A stretch of DNA of 64,000 nt from Lysinibacillus sp. G4S2. GTDB lineage: Bacteria > Bacillota > Bacilli > Bacillales_A > Planococcaceae. Positions 1-9,692 of this stretch are shown in pieces. Location of the stretch: positions 1,306,001-1,370,000 of the forward strand of contig NZ_JAUCFJ010000002.1 of assembly GCF_030348505.1 (NCBI RefSeq). The letters run 5' to 3'. Made by a program: the position numbers and the translations under genes. Each line of letters starts with the position of its first letter. The first letter of the stretch is position 1. Under the pieces are notes generated by a model, which ran no database searches, had not been told where the DNA came from, and saw nothing but the letters and a program-made list of their open reading frames with translations.

Positions 1-1397
1 CAAAAGAATCTGCTGAAGATATGCAGAAAAAGATTATGAAAGTTTCAGAAGTCGAAGAAGTGATTGTCGCAACGATCGAACAAAAGCAATTTAATGAAAA
101 CGAACAAGCAATTCAAGAAGTAACAGCTACAGCAACGGTAGAACCGGAGGCTAAACCTGTTACTGCACCTGAAAACAATACACCAGCACCTAAACCTGCA
201 AAAGCAGAAGCTCCTGCTAAGGCGGATAAAAGTCATGCGCCTGTTGGGAATAAAACAATCCGTGTGAATATCGAGCGCCTTGATATATTAATGAACTTAT
301 TTGAGGAGCTTGTTATAGATCGAGGACGACTACAGTCTATTGCAACTGAAGTTAATCATGGAGAGTTAAACGAAACAGTAGAGCGTATGAGTCGAGTAAT
401 GGGTGACTTACAAACAATTATTTTAACGATGCGTATGGTTCCAGTTGAGACAGTATTCAACCGCTTCCCAAAAATGATTCGTCAGTTATCTCGTGATCTT
501 AATAAGAAAATTAACCTTGAAATTATCGGTGCTGAAACTGAACTAGATCGTACGGTCATCGATGAAATTGGAGATCCACTTGTTCATTTAATCCGTAACT
601 CTGTCGACCATGGTATTGAAAATCCTACAGCTCGCCGTGCAAAAGGAAAGCCCGAAGAAGGAACGGTTGTACTACGTGCTTATCATAGCGGTAACTATGT
701 CTTTATTGAAATTGAAGACGATGGAGCCGGTATTAACCGTGAAAAAGTACTAGCAAAAGCTATTTCTAAAGGTATTGTTACACAAGAACAATCATACTCA
801 ATGTCAGATAAGCAAATTAATGAGCTTATTTTGGCTTCTGGGTTCTCAACAGCAGATGTTATTTCTGACGTATCGGGCCGAGGCGTTGGATTAGACGTTG
901 TTAAAACAACAATAGAATCATTAGGTGGAAATATTTCAATTGAATCTACACAAGATGTAGGCTCAATATTCTCGATTCAATTACCACTGACATTATCGAT
1001 TATTTCTGTAATGCTAGTAGAAATCGAAAAAGAGATCTATGCAATTCCACTTTCATCAATTATTGAAACTTCCATTATCCGTTCATCTGAAATTATGAAT
1101 GCGCATAATCAAAAAGTAATCGACTTCCGTGGCAAAGTAGTACCACTAGTATTCTTAGAAGAAATATTTGAGGTACCTCGCAAAGAACCGAAGAATGATG
1201 AATTCCATTCGGTGGTCATCGTTCGAAAAGGTGAGAAGCTTGCTGGTTTAGTAGTGGACTCATTCATTGGCCAACAAGAAATTGTTCTGAAATCATTAGG
1301 AAATTACTTAACGAATATCTTTGCAATTTCAGGTGCAACAATTTTAGGTAACGGGAAAGTAGCCTTAATTGTGGATTGTAACGCACTTATTAAATAA
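1..1397 (+). CDS. cheA: Chemotaxis histidine kinase CheA (5' end outside window)
   Basis: This is the C-terminal part of the CheA kinase, which phosphorylates CheY in response to chemoreceptors. The frame is already open at the window edge (codons from base 3), so the N-terminal phosphotransfer domain with the phospho-accepting His lies upstream. Counting from the Met at base 21, an Ala/Pro/Lys-rich linker (about residues 37-75) is followed by the P3 dimerisation helices, the ATPase domain and a CheW-like P5 domain (about 325-458). The ATPase shows an N box NSVDHGIE near 193, a G1 box DDGAG near 233 and a G2 box GRGVGLD near 286. It is followed by cheW, cheC and cheD in the usual Bacillales order. 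Confidence 0.96.
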   Translation, partial: KESAEDMQKKIMKVSEVEEVIVATIEQKQFNENEQAIQEVTATATVEPEAKPVTAPENNTPAPKPAKAEAPAKADKSHAPVGNKTIRVNIERLDILMNLFEELVIDRGRLQSIATEVNHGELNETVERMSRVMGDLQTIILTMRMVPVETVFNRFPKMIRQLSRDLNKKINLEIIGAETELDRTVIDEIGDPLVHLIRNSVDHGIENPTARRAKGKPEEGTVVLRAYHSGNYVFIEIEDDGAGINREKVLAKAISKGIVTQEQSYSMSDKQINELILASGFSTADVISDVSGRGVGLDVVKTTIESLGGNISIESTQDVGSIFSIQLPLTLSIISVMLVEIEKEIYAIPLSSIIETSIIRSSEIMNAHNQKVIDFRGKVVPLVFLEEIFEVPRKEPKNDEFHSVVIVRKGEKLAGLVVDSFIGQQEIVLKSLGNYLTNIFAISGATILGNGKVALIVDCNALIK

Positions 1398-1424
1398 GGT
1401 GAATGAATAAGAGAGGTGTAAACA

Positions 1425-1871
1425 ATGACAAACGCAGTGGAACAAGAAAGTATTAAAGTGATTGTTTTTCAATTAGCAGATAAAGAATATGCGATTCCTG
1501 TATCACATGTACAGGGGATTGAAAAACTAATGCATATTACGCGTGTACCGAAAACAGCGAAATATGTAAAAGGTGTTATTAACTTACGCGGTGTCGTAAC
1601 GCCAATCGTGGATTTACGTGAACGATTTGAGTTACCGATCTCTGAGCATGAAGAAACAACTCGCATTATCATTATTTCATTAGAAGATATGGAAGTAGGC
1701 TTCGTAGTAGATTCTGCAAATGATGTGCTAGACATCCCTGCAAACGCAATTGAACCACAGCCAGAAGTTGTTGGTTCACTTGAGGAAGAGTTTATTTCAG
1801 GCGTTGCTAAAATAGATAAACGATTATTAATATTATTACATTTAGAGAAAGTACTAAATCCACTAAAGTAG
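1425..1871 (+). CDS. cheW: Chemotaxis coupling protein CheW
   Basis: CheW is a 148-residue scaffold that links CheA to methyl-accepting receptors at the membrane. The whole protein is one CheW/SH3-like domain, with a typical hydrophobic start (VIVFQLADKEYAIPV) and a conserved INLRGVVTPIVDLR segment near residues 48-61. The ATG follows an AGAGGTG ribosome site and lies 27 bases after cheA, so the genes are probably cotranscribed. Length and order match the fla/che operon of Bacillus subtilis. Confidence 0.96.
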   Translation: MTNAVEQESIKVIVFQLADKEYAIPVSHVQGIEKLMHITRVPKTAKYVKGVINLRGVVTPIVDLRERFELPISEHEETTRIIIISLEDMEVGFVVDSANDVLDIPANAIEPQPEVVGSLEEEFISGVAKIDKRLLILLHLEKVLNPLK

Positions 1872-1880
1872 GGATCGATA

Positions 1881-2513
1881 ATGACATATAATCAAAAGAT
1901 TACATCACTACATTTAGATGTATTGAAAGAAATTGGAAATATCGGTGCTGCGCATGCTGCGACAGCACTTTCCAATTTACTTGGTAAAAAAATTGATATG
2001 CGAGTACCAAAGGTTGAAATGGTTTCATTTAATGACATGATGGAGCTTGCTGGAGGATCTGAAAATGTTGTAGTTGGAATCTATCTACGCATTGAAGGTG
2101 ATGCTGAAGGTAGTATGTTCTTTATTCTGCCAATTGAACAAGCAAATCGTTTTATCCGTCGACTTATATATGATGAATCATTCGACTTTAAAAAACGACC
2201 TGTTTCAGAATTAGGTTTATCAGCTATGCAGGAAATGGGTAATATTTTATCTGGCTCTTATTTATCGGCGTTATCTGACTTTACAAATTTAAAAATTTAT
2301 CCGACAGTGCCAGGACTAAGTGTTGATATGTTTGGTGCCATTATTAGTATTGGCTTGATTGAATTATCACACGTTAGCGATAATGTAATCGTCATAAACA
2401 CATCCATTTTTGAAGACGGTGTAGAGGATCAAGAAACAGTAAAAGGGCATTTCTTCTTATTGCCAGATCCAGATTCATTCGAAGCTATTTTTAAATCATT
2501 AGGAGTTTCGTAG
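1881..2513 (+). CDS. cheC: CheY-P phosphatase CheC
   Basis: CheC removes phosphate from CheY-P and binds CheD in adaptation. This 210-residue protein carries both signature active sites of the CheC/FliY family, the E-x2-N pairs at E17/N20 and E118/N121, each on a related helix (EIGNIG and EMGNIL). Two intact sites are what is expected of CheC, whereas CheX has one. It starts 9 bases after cheW and its stop codon abuts the cheD start, indicating translational coupling. No unusual features were seen. Confidence 0.95.
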   Translation: MTYNQKITSLHLDVLKEIGNIGAAHAATALSNLLGKKIDMRVPKVEMVSFNDMMELAGGSENVVVGIYLRIEGDAEGSMFFILPIEQANRFIRRLIYDESFDFKKRPVSELGLSAMQEMGNILSGSYLSALSDFTNLKIYPTVPGLSVDMFGAIISIGLIELSHVSDNVIVINTSIFEDGVEDQETVKGHFFLLPDPDSFEAIFKSLGVS

Positions 2514-3020
2514 ATGATGCTGAATAGTAGTAATGGACAAGTGATAAAAGTTGGAATTGCACAAATGGATGTAGTAAAGTTACCAAACACGATAAGAACA
2601 TCAGGTCTTGGGTCTTGTGTAGGTGTTATTTTATATGATGAGTCAAAAAAAATTGCTGGTTTAATACATGTGATGTTGCCAGATTCAAGCTTAGGTAGAC
2701 AAGAGTCAATAAATGTGGCTAAATTTGCTGACACAGGCATTGCGGCAATGATTGACTTATTAAAGTTAGAGGGCGTTCTAAAATTCAAGCTAAAGGCAAA
2801 AATTGCTGGTGGTGCACAGATGTTTCAATTTACTTCTGACAAAGATTCAATGCGGATCGGTCCCCGTAATGTAGAAGCTGTAAAGTCTGAGTTAAAACGT
2901 CATGGAATTCCTTTAGTTGCCGAAGACACGGGTGGTAACAGTGGTAGAACAATTGAATTTTATCCTGCGACGTCAACATTAAATATTCGTACGGTTAACC
3001 AAGGAGTGAGCGAAATATAA
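2514..3020 (+). CDS. cheD: Chemoreceptor glutamine deamidase CheD
   Basis: CheD deamidates glutamines on chemoreceptors and modulates CheC. The 168-residue protein has the family's Cys-His-Thr catalytic set, readable as T29, C35 (in GLGSCVG) and H52 (in LIHVML). The spacing of 6 and 17 residues is that of the Thermotoga enzyme. Two Met codons in a row (2514 and 2517) are both possible starts. The stop overlaps the start of the next gene by one base (TAATG). Confidence 0.95.
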   Translation: MMLNSSNGQVIKVGIAQMDVVKLPNTIRTSGLGSCVGVILYDESKKIAGLIHVMLPDSSLGRQESINVAKFADTGIAAMIDLLKLEGVLKFKLKAKIAGGAQMFQFTSDKDSMRIGPRNVEAVKSELKRHGIPLVAEDTGGNSGRTIEFYPATSTLNIRTVNQGVSEI

Positions 3021-3388
3021 TGTTTGGTTCTATTTTTTACAACCTGTGGGGTGCGTTAGTTGCCTTTTCTATATATTTTTTTAGTACATTTCAAAAACCT
3101 TTTACACCACTACGTATTATCATAGGAGCATTTGTAGCGGGAATAATAGTGTTTTTCCTTATGTATATTGTAAGATTTTTAATTGCCTACGTTTTATTCA
3201 CACCAGAGGGCGATGACGAAGTCGTTGAAGGTGACCTTGAAGAAAACGAAACCGACAATCGCAATGAAGAAAATCAAGAAACACCAACGGCTAACTCAAC
3301 CGTTGAGTTTCAGGATGAAAGCTCAGATGAAATTGCTCAAGTTGTAAGAACGATGATGAATCGTGAAGATGAGCAAGTAAATGCATAA
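3020..3388 (+). CDS. Small membrane protein of unknown function after cheD
   Basis: I do not recognise this 122-residue protein. It has two hydrophobic segments (about residues 11-21 and 31-58), then a strongly acidic, Asn/Glu-rich soluble tail (about 65-122). The start overlaps the cheD stop (TAATG), so it is translated as the last gene of the che cluster, and an intrinsic terminator follows directly. Its position suggests a motility-related membrane function, but no motif supports a specific one. Confidence 0.8.
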   Translation: MFGSIFYNLWGALVAFSIYFFSTFQKPFTPLRIIIGAFVAGIIVFFLMYIVRFLIAYVLFTPEGDDEVVEGDLEENETDNRNEENQETPTANSTVEFQDESSDEIAQVVRTMMNREDEQVNA

Positions 3389-3393
3389 TTATA

Positions 3394-3420
3394 GGAGTCG
3401 CGAATAGCGGCTCTTTTTTG
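3394..3420 (+). terminator. Intrinsic terminator of the che operon
   Basis: A GAGTCGC/GCGGCTC stem with a 5-base loop is followed by six T residues. It closes the che transcript and separates it from sigD, which in Bacillus subtilis is part of the same long operon. Confidence 0.8.
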
Positions 3421-3921
3421 TACTTATCTTAATTCTCGACTGATGTGCTAAATATTAATACTTGTTGGGTGTTCAATGTTTTAAGATGGAGGTGAGTGCC
3501 CTGAAGTGATTACTATGTTTATGTTAACAAACCGAGGGAGCCTAGGAGAATTTTCAATTGTGAGTCCTGAAAATATTTGCTGTAGAAACTATATCTAATT
3601 TTGTTGCTTTAGGTGTCTGACTCGTACAGACAATGTGTTTACAAGTCATGAAGGCACCTTTTGTCCATTTTAAATATGCCCGACAAATAAATTTGAAGAA
3701 TCTGTGATAGAGTAAGAGAAAGAAATGAAATTAAAGTCGATTCTTGTTATAATATAGGAAAGAATTGCTTTGTTTTTATGGTAGAAGCTTACGGCAATAA
3801 CGCTTCGTTGTCTTCAACAAATGAACTATATTTTTTCAGAAAGAAGCAAAAAATATCGAAGTAGTAGTAAACAGTGGCAAACAGGCGCGTAAATGCGTTT
3901 TTCTTAAGAGAGGTGGATTAC
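3421..3921 (+). promoter_or_regulatory. sigD upstream region with sigma-A-type promoter
   Basis: This 500-base stretch has no convincing gene. A promoter candidate is ATGAAA (3725-3730), a 17-base spacer and TATAAT (3748-3753), with an extended TG motif before the -10. About 165 bases of leader follow before the sigD start. Together with the terminator at 3394-3420 this suggests that sigD has its own promoter here. Nothing else recognisable was seen in 3421-3700. Confidence 0.55.
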
Positions 3922-4692
3922 ATGACACAACCAATTCTGAACGATGAACAAAAGCTGTGGAACCGTTGGATACATGAGCGCGATCCAGATGCTGGTGATT
4001 TACTAATAAAAAAATATATTTCTCTAGTATCTTATCATGTACAGCGTATTGGTGCGGGTTTACCAAAGAGTGTATCTCGAGATGATTTAACAAGCTTAGG
4101 CATGGTAGGACTTTTTGATGCGTTAAATAAATTTGATATTAATAGAGATTTGAAATTTGATACATATGCTTCTTTTAGAGTAAGAGGAGCAATTATAGAT
4201 GGTTTACGTAAGGAAGATTGGTTGCCACGTTCAGCTCGTGAAAAGGCTAAAAAATTAGATGCACAAATTGAACATTTAGAACAAAAATATATGCGTCATG
4301 TAACACCTGAAGAGCTTGCGGAGCATATGGTTTTACCTGTTGAGGAAGTTTACCAAACTGTACAGGAACATTTCTTTTCAAATGTTCTTTCCATTAATGA
4401 GCAGCAAGATCAAGATGAAACGGATGGAAAGTCATTTGTTATCCGTGATGATACGACTGAGACACCTGAACAAGCTGTTGTTAAGTCAGAATTACTGGAG
4501 GACTTAGCTGAAAATATCCAAAAGCTAAATGATAAAGAGCAGCTGGTGCTTAGTTTATTTTATACAGAAGAATTGACATTAACAGAAATTGGGGAAATGC
4601 TTGAACTATCAACGTCACGTATTTCACAAATCCACTCTAAGGCACTATTAAAGTTACGAAAATTATTATCCAACGAAATGATTAATGTGTAA
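3922..4692 (+). CDS. sigD: RNA polymerase sigma factor SigD/FliA (motility)
   Basis: This sigma-28 family factor directs transcription of late flagellar, chemotaxis and autolysin genes. From the ATG at 3922, preceded by AGAGGTGG, the protein has 256 residues, close to the usual 254. Region 2 (about 20-90, with LTSLGMVGLFDALNKFD), region 3 and a C-terminal region 4 helix-turn-helix (about 205-250, with LTEIGEMLELSTSRISQIH) are all present. The frame is open 16 codons further upstream, but no ribosome site supports an earlier start. Confidence 0.95.
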   Translation: MTQPILNDEQKLWNRWIHERDPDAGDLLIKKYISLVSYHVQRIGAGLPKSVSRDDLTSLGMVGLFDALNKFDINRDLKFDTYASFRVRGAIIDGLRKEDWLPRSAREKAKKLDAQIEHLEQKYMRHVTPEELAEHMVLPVEEVYQTVQEHFFSNVLSINEQQDQDETDGKSFVIRDDTTETPEQAVVKSELLEDLAENIQKLNDKEQLVLSLFYTEELTLTEIGEMLELSTSRISQIHSKALLKLRKLLSNEMINV

Positions 4693-4728
4693 TAATCTTA
4701 TATACCTACTATTGAAGGAGTGAGTCAA

Positions 4729-5037
4729 ATGAGTTTAAAGGGTGTCGAACTACAAATAGCTATTCCGAAAACATTTGAAGCTGGGAAAATGGCGGATCAG
4801 GCACAACAACAAGTTTTGGCTCAGCAAGTACATGCAAATGAAGCGTTAAAAAAAGAAATAGAACGCAAGCAAAAAGTTGTGAATACTTCAGAGGGTATGG
4901 ATGAGATTGGTGAGGAAGAAGAAGCGGGTGGCGAATATATAAAAGGTACTCGAAAAAAGAAAAAAAGTAATAACGAAGAGCCGAAAAAACAAGCTCAACA
5001 TCCGTTTAAGGGTAATTTCGTGGATTTTAGTGGATAG
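4729..5037 (+). CDS. Small charged protein between sigD and swrB, unknown function
   Basis: This 102-residue protein is not recognised. It is rich in Gln, Glu and Lys, likely helical in its first two thirds, with an acidic stretch, a KKKKS basic patch and a C-terminal HPFKGNFVDFSG. The ATG at 4729 has a well spaced GAAGGAGTG; a GTG three codons upstream lies inside that ribosome site and is unlikely. Tight spacing to sigD (36 bases) and swrB (9 bases) places it in the motility operon. It may be a flagellar accessory protein, but that is inference from context. Confidence 0.75.
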   Translation: MSLKGVELQIAIPKTFEAGKMADQAQQQVLAQQVHANEALKKEIERKQKVVNTSEGMDEIGEEEEAGGEYIKGTRKKKKSNNEEPKKQAQHPFKGNFVDFSG

Positions 5038-5046
5038 GAGTATATT

Positions 5047-5637
5047 ATGACAACCATATTAATTGCGGTTCTATTTTTTTTACAGTTACTTTCATTTTAT
5101 TTCCTTATCATTTTAAATACAAAACTAGCAAAATTTAAAGATTTAGAAATAAAGCAAGAACGTTTAATGCGTGAAATGGATGATACTATAAGTGTTTATT
5201 TAGCTGAAATGAAAGATGAAAACGATCGTTTGATTCAAGAGTTGCAAAGAGTTTCAAAATTTGAAACTACAACGGATGCTGTTAAACAGGTAGAGCAGAC
5301 TGTGAGACAAAAGGAGCGGGAGCAACCTCCTTCTCTGACAGAGGAAGAAAGCACTGTAGACGGTTCTAGTAGTCTAAATAATGAACCGCGAATTTATGTG
5401 CCCAAAAATATCGCAGCCAATGCTTATTCACGCCAGCAACAAACAGGAGCCAAGTCTGAAGCTAAGATGGTACATTCAGCCCAACAACCGGCAATACGAA
5501 AAGACGAAGCGAAGCCATTAACAATCGAACAACAAGCTATTAAATTAGCGAAACAAGGTAAAACTTCAGAAGAAATTGCAAAACAGCTTCAAAAAGGAAA
5601 AACAGAAATCGAGCTTTTATTGAAATTTCATAACTAA
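5047..5637 (+). CDS. swrB: SwrB-like swarming/flagellar assembly protein
   Basis: In Bacillus subtilis SwrB (YlxL) promotes maturation of the flagellar export apparatus and is encoded directly after sigD, as here. The 196-residue protein has one N-terminal membrane segment (about 4-24), a coiled-coil region (about 27-75), a low-complexity linker, and a conserved-looking C-terminal helix-turn-helix-like end (about 155-196) with KLAKQGKTSEEIAKQLQKGK. The assignment rests on synteny, topology and the C-terminal motif, because the middle part is poorly conserved in this family. Confidence 0.75.
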   Translation: MTTILIAVLFFLQLLSFYFLIILNTKLAKFKDLEIKQERLMREMDDTISVYLAEMKDENDRLIQELQRVSKFETTTDAVKQVEQTVRQKEREQPPSLTEEESTVDGSSSLNNEPRIYVPKNIAANAYSRQQQTGAKSEAKMVHSAQQPAIRKDEAKPLTIEQQAIKLAKQGKTSEEIAKQLQKGKTEIELLLKFHN

Positions 5638-5642
5638 AACAG

Positions 5643-5671
5643 TTGCTAATAGGGTAAAGCTATGATATAGT
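5643..5671 (+). promoter_or_regulatory. Promoter for rpsB-tsf
   Basis: TTGCTA, 17 bases, then TATAGT form a plausible sigma-A promoter just after swrB. The remaining leader before rpsB is about 120 bases. Such leaders often carry ribosomal-protein autoregulation, but I could not identify a defined S2-binding structure. Confidence 0.55.
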
Positions 5672-5794
5672 TGCAAATGGTGTTATTAATACACACGCAT
5701 TTTGATGTAGTAAGTGGTGCTCTAAGCTTAGGGTAGCTTGTTGCAAGTGATAAATGCGGAGGATAAAAACCAAACATACTAGGAGGAAATACAC

Positions 5795-6514
5795 ATGTCA
5801 GTAATTTCTATGAAACAATTACTTGAAGCTGGTGTACATTTCGGTCACCAAACTCGTCGTTGGAACCCAAAAATGAAGAAATATATCTTCGTTGAGCGTA
5901 ACGGGATCTACATCATCGACTTACAAAAAACTGTTAAAAAATTAGAGGAAGCTTATGACTTCATGCGTCAAGTTGGTCAAGACGGTGGTAAAGTTCTTTT
6001 CGTTGGTACGAAAAAACAAGCACAAGAAGCGATCAAAGATGAAGCTGAACGTTCAGGCAACTACTACATCAACCAACGTTGGTTAGGTGGTACTCTTACA
6101 AACTTCGGTACTATTCAAAAACGTGTTGCACGTATGAAAGCAATCGAAAAAATGGAAGAAGATGGAACTTTTGAAGTTCTTCCTAAAAAAGAAGTAATCC
6201 AACTTAAAAAAGAACACGAACGTCTAATCAAATTCTTAGGCGGTATCCGTGATATGCACGCTCTTCCAGACGTAATGTTCGTGGTTGACCCACGCAAAGA
6301 ACGCATTGCTGTTGCAGAAGCTATTAAATTAAACATCCCTCTAGTAGGTATTGTTGATACTAACTGTGATCCAGATGAAATCGACTACGTAATCCCTGCT
6401 AATGATGATGCTATTCGCGCTGTTAAACTTTTAACTGCTAAAATGGCTGACGCTTTAATCGAGTCAAAACAAGGTGAAGAAGAAGCTCCAGCTGTAGAAG
6501 CTGCTGCTGAGTAA
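5795..6514 (+). CDS. rpsB: 30S ribosomal protein S2
   Basis: Ribosomal protein S2 belongs to the small subunit and is needed to load S1 and initiate translation. The protein has 239 residues, normal for Firmicutes, and begins with the invariant [22 protein letters not shown]. It also shows FVGTKKQAQ and [12 protein letters not shown]. The ATG has a strong AGGAGG. Codon use is of the highly expressed type. A terminator lies between it and tsf, so tsf may be expressed partly by readthrough. Confidence 0.98.
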   Translation: MSVISMKQLLEAGVHFGHQTRRWNPKMKKYIFVERNGIYIIDLQKTVKKLEEAYDFMRQVGQDGGKVLFVGTKKQAQEAIKDEAERSGNYYINQRWLGGTLTNFGTIQKRVARMKAIEKMEEDGTFEVLPKKEVIQLKKEHERLIKFLGGIRDMHALPDVMFVVDPRKERIAVAEAIKLNIPLVGIVDTNCDPDEIDYVIPANDDAIRAVKLLTAKMADALIESKQGEEEAPAVEAAAE

Positions 6515-6525
6515 TTCACGTTTAC

Positions 6526-6566
6526 AAAAAGGTGATAAGTGGCTCAGGACCCTTATCACCTTTTTT
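6526..6566 (+). terminator. Terminator between rpsB and tsf
   Basis: The arms AAAAAGGTGATAAG and CTTATCACCTTTTTT form a 14-bp stem with a T-rich tail. It lies inside an otherwise normal rpsB-tsf pair, so it probably reduces tsf relative to rpsB rather than ending the operon. Confidence 0.85.
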
Positions 6567-6615
6567 AGAACCTATCACTAAAATTTGTACAACCAATTTG
6601 AGGAGGAAACACTAA

Positions 6616-7503
6616 ATGGCAAACATTACTGCACAATTAGTAAAAGAATTACGTGAAAAAACTGGCGCTGGAATGATGGATTGTAAAAAAGCGTTAGTAC
6701 AAACTGATGGCGATATTGATGCTGCAATCGATTTCCTACGTGAAAAAGGTCTTTCTTCAGCTGCTAAAAAAGCTGACCGTATCGCTGCAGAAGGTACAAC
6801 TTATATCTTAGAAAATGGTAACGAAGCAATCATCCTTGAAGTAAACGCTGAAACTGACTTCGTTTCTAAAAACGAAAAATTCCAAGTATTAGTTGCTTCT
6901 TTAGCTGAGCAATTACTTGCTGCTAAACCTGCAACAGTTGAAGCTGCATTAGAGCTTGCAAATGCTGAAGGTGTGAAAATTGCTGATCAAATTTCAACTG
7001 CAGTTGCAACAATCGGTGAAAAAATCACTCTTCGTCGTTTCGAAGTGAAAACAAAAACTGATGCAGATGCATTCGGTTCTTACTTACACATGGGCGGCCG
7101 TATCGGTGTATTAGTTACTTTAGAAGGTTCTACAGATGCTGCTGCTGCAAAAGATGTTGCTATGCACATCGCAGCTATTAACCCTACTTATGTTTCTCGC
7201 GATGAAGTTTCTGCAGAAGAAGTTGAACGTGAGCGTAAAGTATTAACTGAACAAGCTCTTAACGAAGGTAAACCAGAAAATATCGTAGCGAAAATGGTAG
7301 AAGGACGTCTTGGTAAATACTTTGAAGATGTTTGCTTACTTGACCAAACATTCGTTAAAAACTCAGACCAAAAAGTACGTGACTTCGTTGCTTCAACTGG
7401 TGGTTCAGTAAACGGTTTCGTACGTTACGCTGTAGGTGAAGGTATCGAAAAACGTGAAGATAACTTCGCTGAAGAAGTAATGAGCCAAGTTAAAGGTAAC
7501 TAA
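6616..7503 (+). CDS. tsf: Translation elongation factor Ts
   Basis: EF-Ts is the nucleotide exchange factor for EF-Tu. The 295-residue protein begins with the UBA-like domain ([19 protein letters not shown], about 9-27) and contains the EF-Tu contact motif TDFVSKN near residue 80. Two core dimer subdomains follow. Length is standard for Bacilli. A strong terminator follows at 7558. The ATG is preceded by GAGGAGG. Confidence 0.98.
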   Translation: MANITAQLVKELREKTGAGMMDCKKALVQTDGDIDAAIDFLREKGLSSAAKKADRIAAEGTTYILENGNEAIILEVNAETDFVSKNEKFQVLVASLAEQLLAAKPATVEAALELANAEGVKIADQISTAVATIGEKITLRRFEVKTKTDADAFGSYLHMGGRIGVLVTLEGSTDAAAAKDVAMHIAAINPTYVSRDEVSAEEVERERKVLTEQALNEGKPENIVAKMVEGRLGKYFEDVCLLDQTFVKNSDQKVRDFVASTGGSVNGFVRYAVGEGIEKREDNFAEEVMSQVKGN

Positions 7504-7557
7504 TTTAGCTTGCATTTGATCCTAATCAAATAATATCTAGATTTTCTAGACTAAAAA

Positions 7558-7591
7558 ATGGGGAACACAACATAGCGTGTTCCCTATTTTT
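7558..7591 (+). terminator. Terminator after tsf
   Basis: The stem GGGGAACAC/GTGTTCCC has an 8-base loop and is followed by TATTTTT. It ends the rpsB-tsf transcript. A dispersed repeat copy begins about 30 bases downstream. Confidence 0.85.
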
Positions 7592-7619
7592 CCGAAATTA
7601 GCGAAAAAAAGATATAATT

Positions 7620-7898
7620 GGCTCATTACCAAAAGTTGCGGATAACATTTGTTAAAACGTATGCTATGTATATAAGTTGATCTTCGATACGGCTAGGCGA
7701 CTCCTTGGGGCTCAACGTCATAGATGAGACCCTGGAGCGAGCATCGCGAGTGAAGCAGCTCATCGGACGCCCCAGGAAGCTTTTGCTCTGTGCGAAAGAG
7801 AAGCGGCCGCGACAATTGTTTTTTCTGTGCGAAAGCGAAGCGGCAGCTACAAAGCGCCCAGCCGGAACAGAAATCAACCAACTTTATGATGATGAGTC
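7620..7898. mobile_element. MITE-like repeat, copy 1 (between tsf and pyrH)
   Basis: This is a full-length, 279-bp copy of the dispersed repeat. The left end GGCTCATTACC and right end GATGATGAGTC are degenerate versions of the 11-bp terminal inverted repeat. The flanks ATATAATT (7612-7619) and ACATAATT (7899-7906) match in 7 of 8 positions, consistent with a target duplication. Inside are paired GTTGAT/ATCAA arms and two GCGAAAG-AGAAGCG/GCGAAAGCGAAGCG units. Short open frames over this copy have no ribosome sites and look accidental. Confidence 0.85.
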
Positions 7899-7993
7899 AC
7901 ATAATTTTCTATTTTGCCTTATTCATAACTAGAAATTATTGTTATTTATACTATAATGGAAAAGGGAATAGAGATGTTTTAAATAAAGTCTGA

Positions 7994-8730
<737 letters not shown>

Positions 8731-8731
<1 letters not shown>

Positions 8732-9288
8732 TGGCTAAACAAGTTTTAGAACAAGCTAAAGACAAAATGAACAAAACAATTGCCGCTTTTTCACGTGAAC
8801 TAGCTTCAATCCGTGCAGGTCGTGCAAATGCTTCTCTATTAGATCGCATTACAGTTGATTATTATGGTGCACCAACACCGATTAATCAGCTTGGAGGTGT
8901 TTCTGTACCAGAAGCGCGTTTATTAGTTATTACACCTTACGATAAAACAATCTTAGGTGAAATCGAAAAAGCGATTATGAAATCAGATATTGGTATTACA
9001 CCAACAAATGATGGATCTGTTATTCGTTTAATGATCCCGGCTTTAACAGAAGAGCGTCGTAAAGATCTTGTGAAGCAAGTGAAAAAAGAAGCAGAAGATG
9101 CAAAAATCGCTGTACGTAATGTTCGTCGCGATGCTAATGATGATCTGAAAAAACTTGAAAAAGCTGGCGAAATCACAGAAGATGGTCTACGTGGCTACGG
9201 TGAAGATATTCAAAAATTAACGGATGAATTCATCGTAAAAGTAGATCAAGTAATGAAAGACAAAGAAAAAGAAATTTTAGAGGTGTAA
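8731..9288 (+). CDS. frr: Ribosome recycling factor
   Basis: RRF splits post-termination ribosomes together with EF-G. The 185-residue length is exact for the family. Recognisable segments are [19 protein letters not shown] (about 20-38), the [10 protein letters not shown] turn (about 44-53) and the C-terminal helices with [16 protein letters not shown]. The start overlaps the pyrH stop, and a terminator lies about 45 bases after the stop. Confidence 0.98.
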
Positions 9289-9332
9289 ACAACTCAATTT
9301 ACATCTCCATGATGGAACTTTTTAATGAGATG

Positions 9333-9364
9333 AAGGCGTCCTATAAATATCAGGACGTCTTTTC
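9333..9364 (+). terminator. Terminator after frr
   Basis: AAGGCGTCCT and AGGACGTCTT form a 10-bp stem (one G-T pair) followed by a T-rich run. It ends the pyrH-frr transcript. Confidence 0.75.
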
Positions 9365-9621
9365 TCTTTACTTTTAAATGATTATGTAAAAGGTTTAGTA
9401 AAGTGTTATACATAACTTTAATTGTTTTAGGGAAATACCTTTCATCTAATTTTTCTTTCTTTTAAGATTAAGAAGAACTGTTTTTTACGTAAAGAGAAAA
9501 ACATTATTGAGGAATGAACGAAATAAGGGAAATACCTCTTAATAATCATACTTGAGCATCCTAAAATGTGTGTAGTTCTAAAATAAGCTAGTTCATACAT
9601 AGTCAATTTAGAGGGAAAAAA

Positions 9622-9651
9622 AAGACAAAAAGCGCTTTTGTTTGTTATGAT
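9622..9651 (+). promoter_or_regulatory. Promoter upstream of uppS
   Basis: AAGACA (9622-9627), an 18-base spacer and TATGAT (9646-9651) with a TG extension form a plausible sigma-A promoter 41 bases before uppS. The rest of the 400-base gap (9365-9620) is A/T-rich. It holds only a 12-base direct repeat, AGGGAAATACCT, at 9429-9440 and 9526-9537; no gene was seen. Confidence 0.5.
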
Positions 9652-9692
9652 AGGTTAGTATACGTCCGATTAGTTGTAGTGGGGGAGTTAGC

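Noticed and set aside
7690..7860. CRISPR-like reading of the repeated GCGAAAGCGAAGCG modules
   Set aside because: Units are few, spacing is irregular, there are no unique spacers of constant length and no cas genes in the window.
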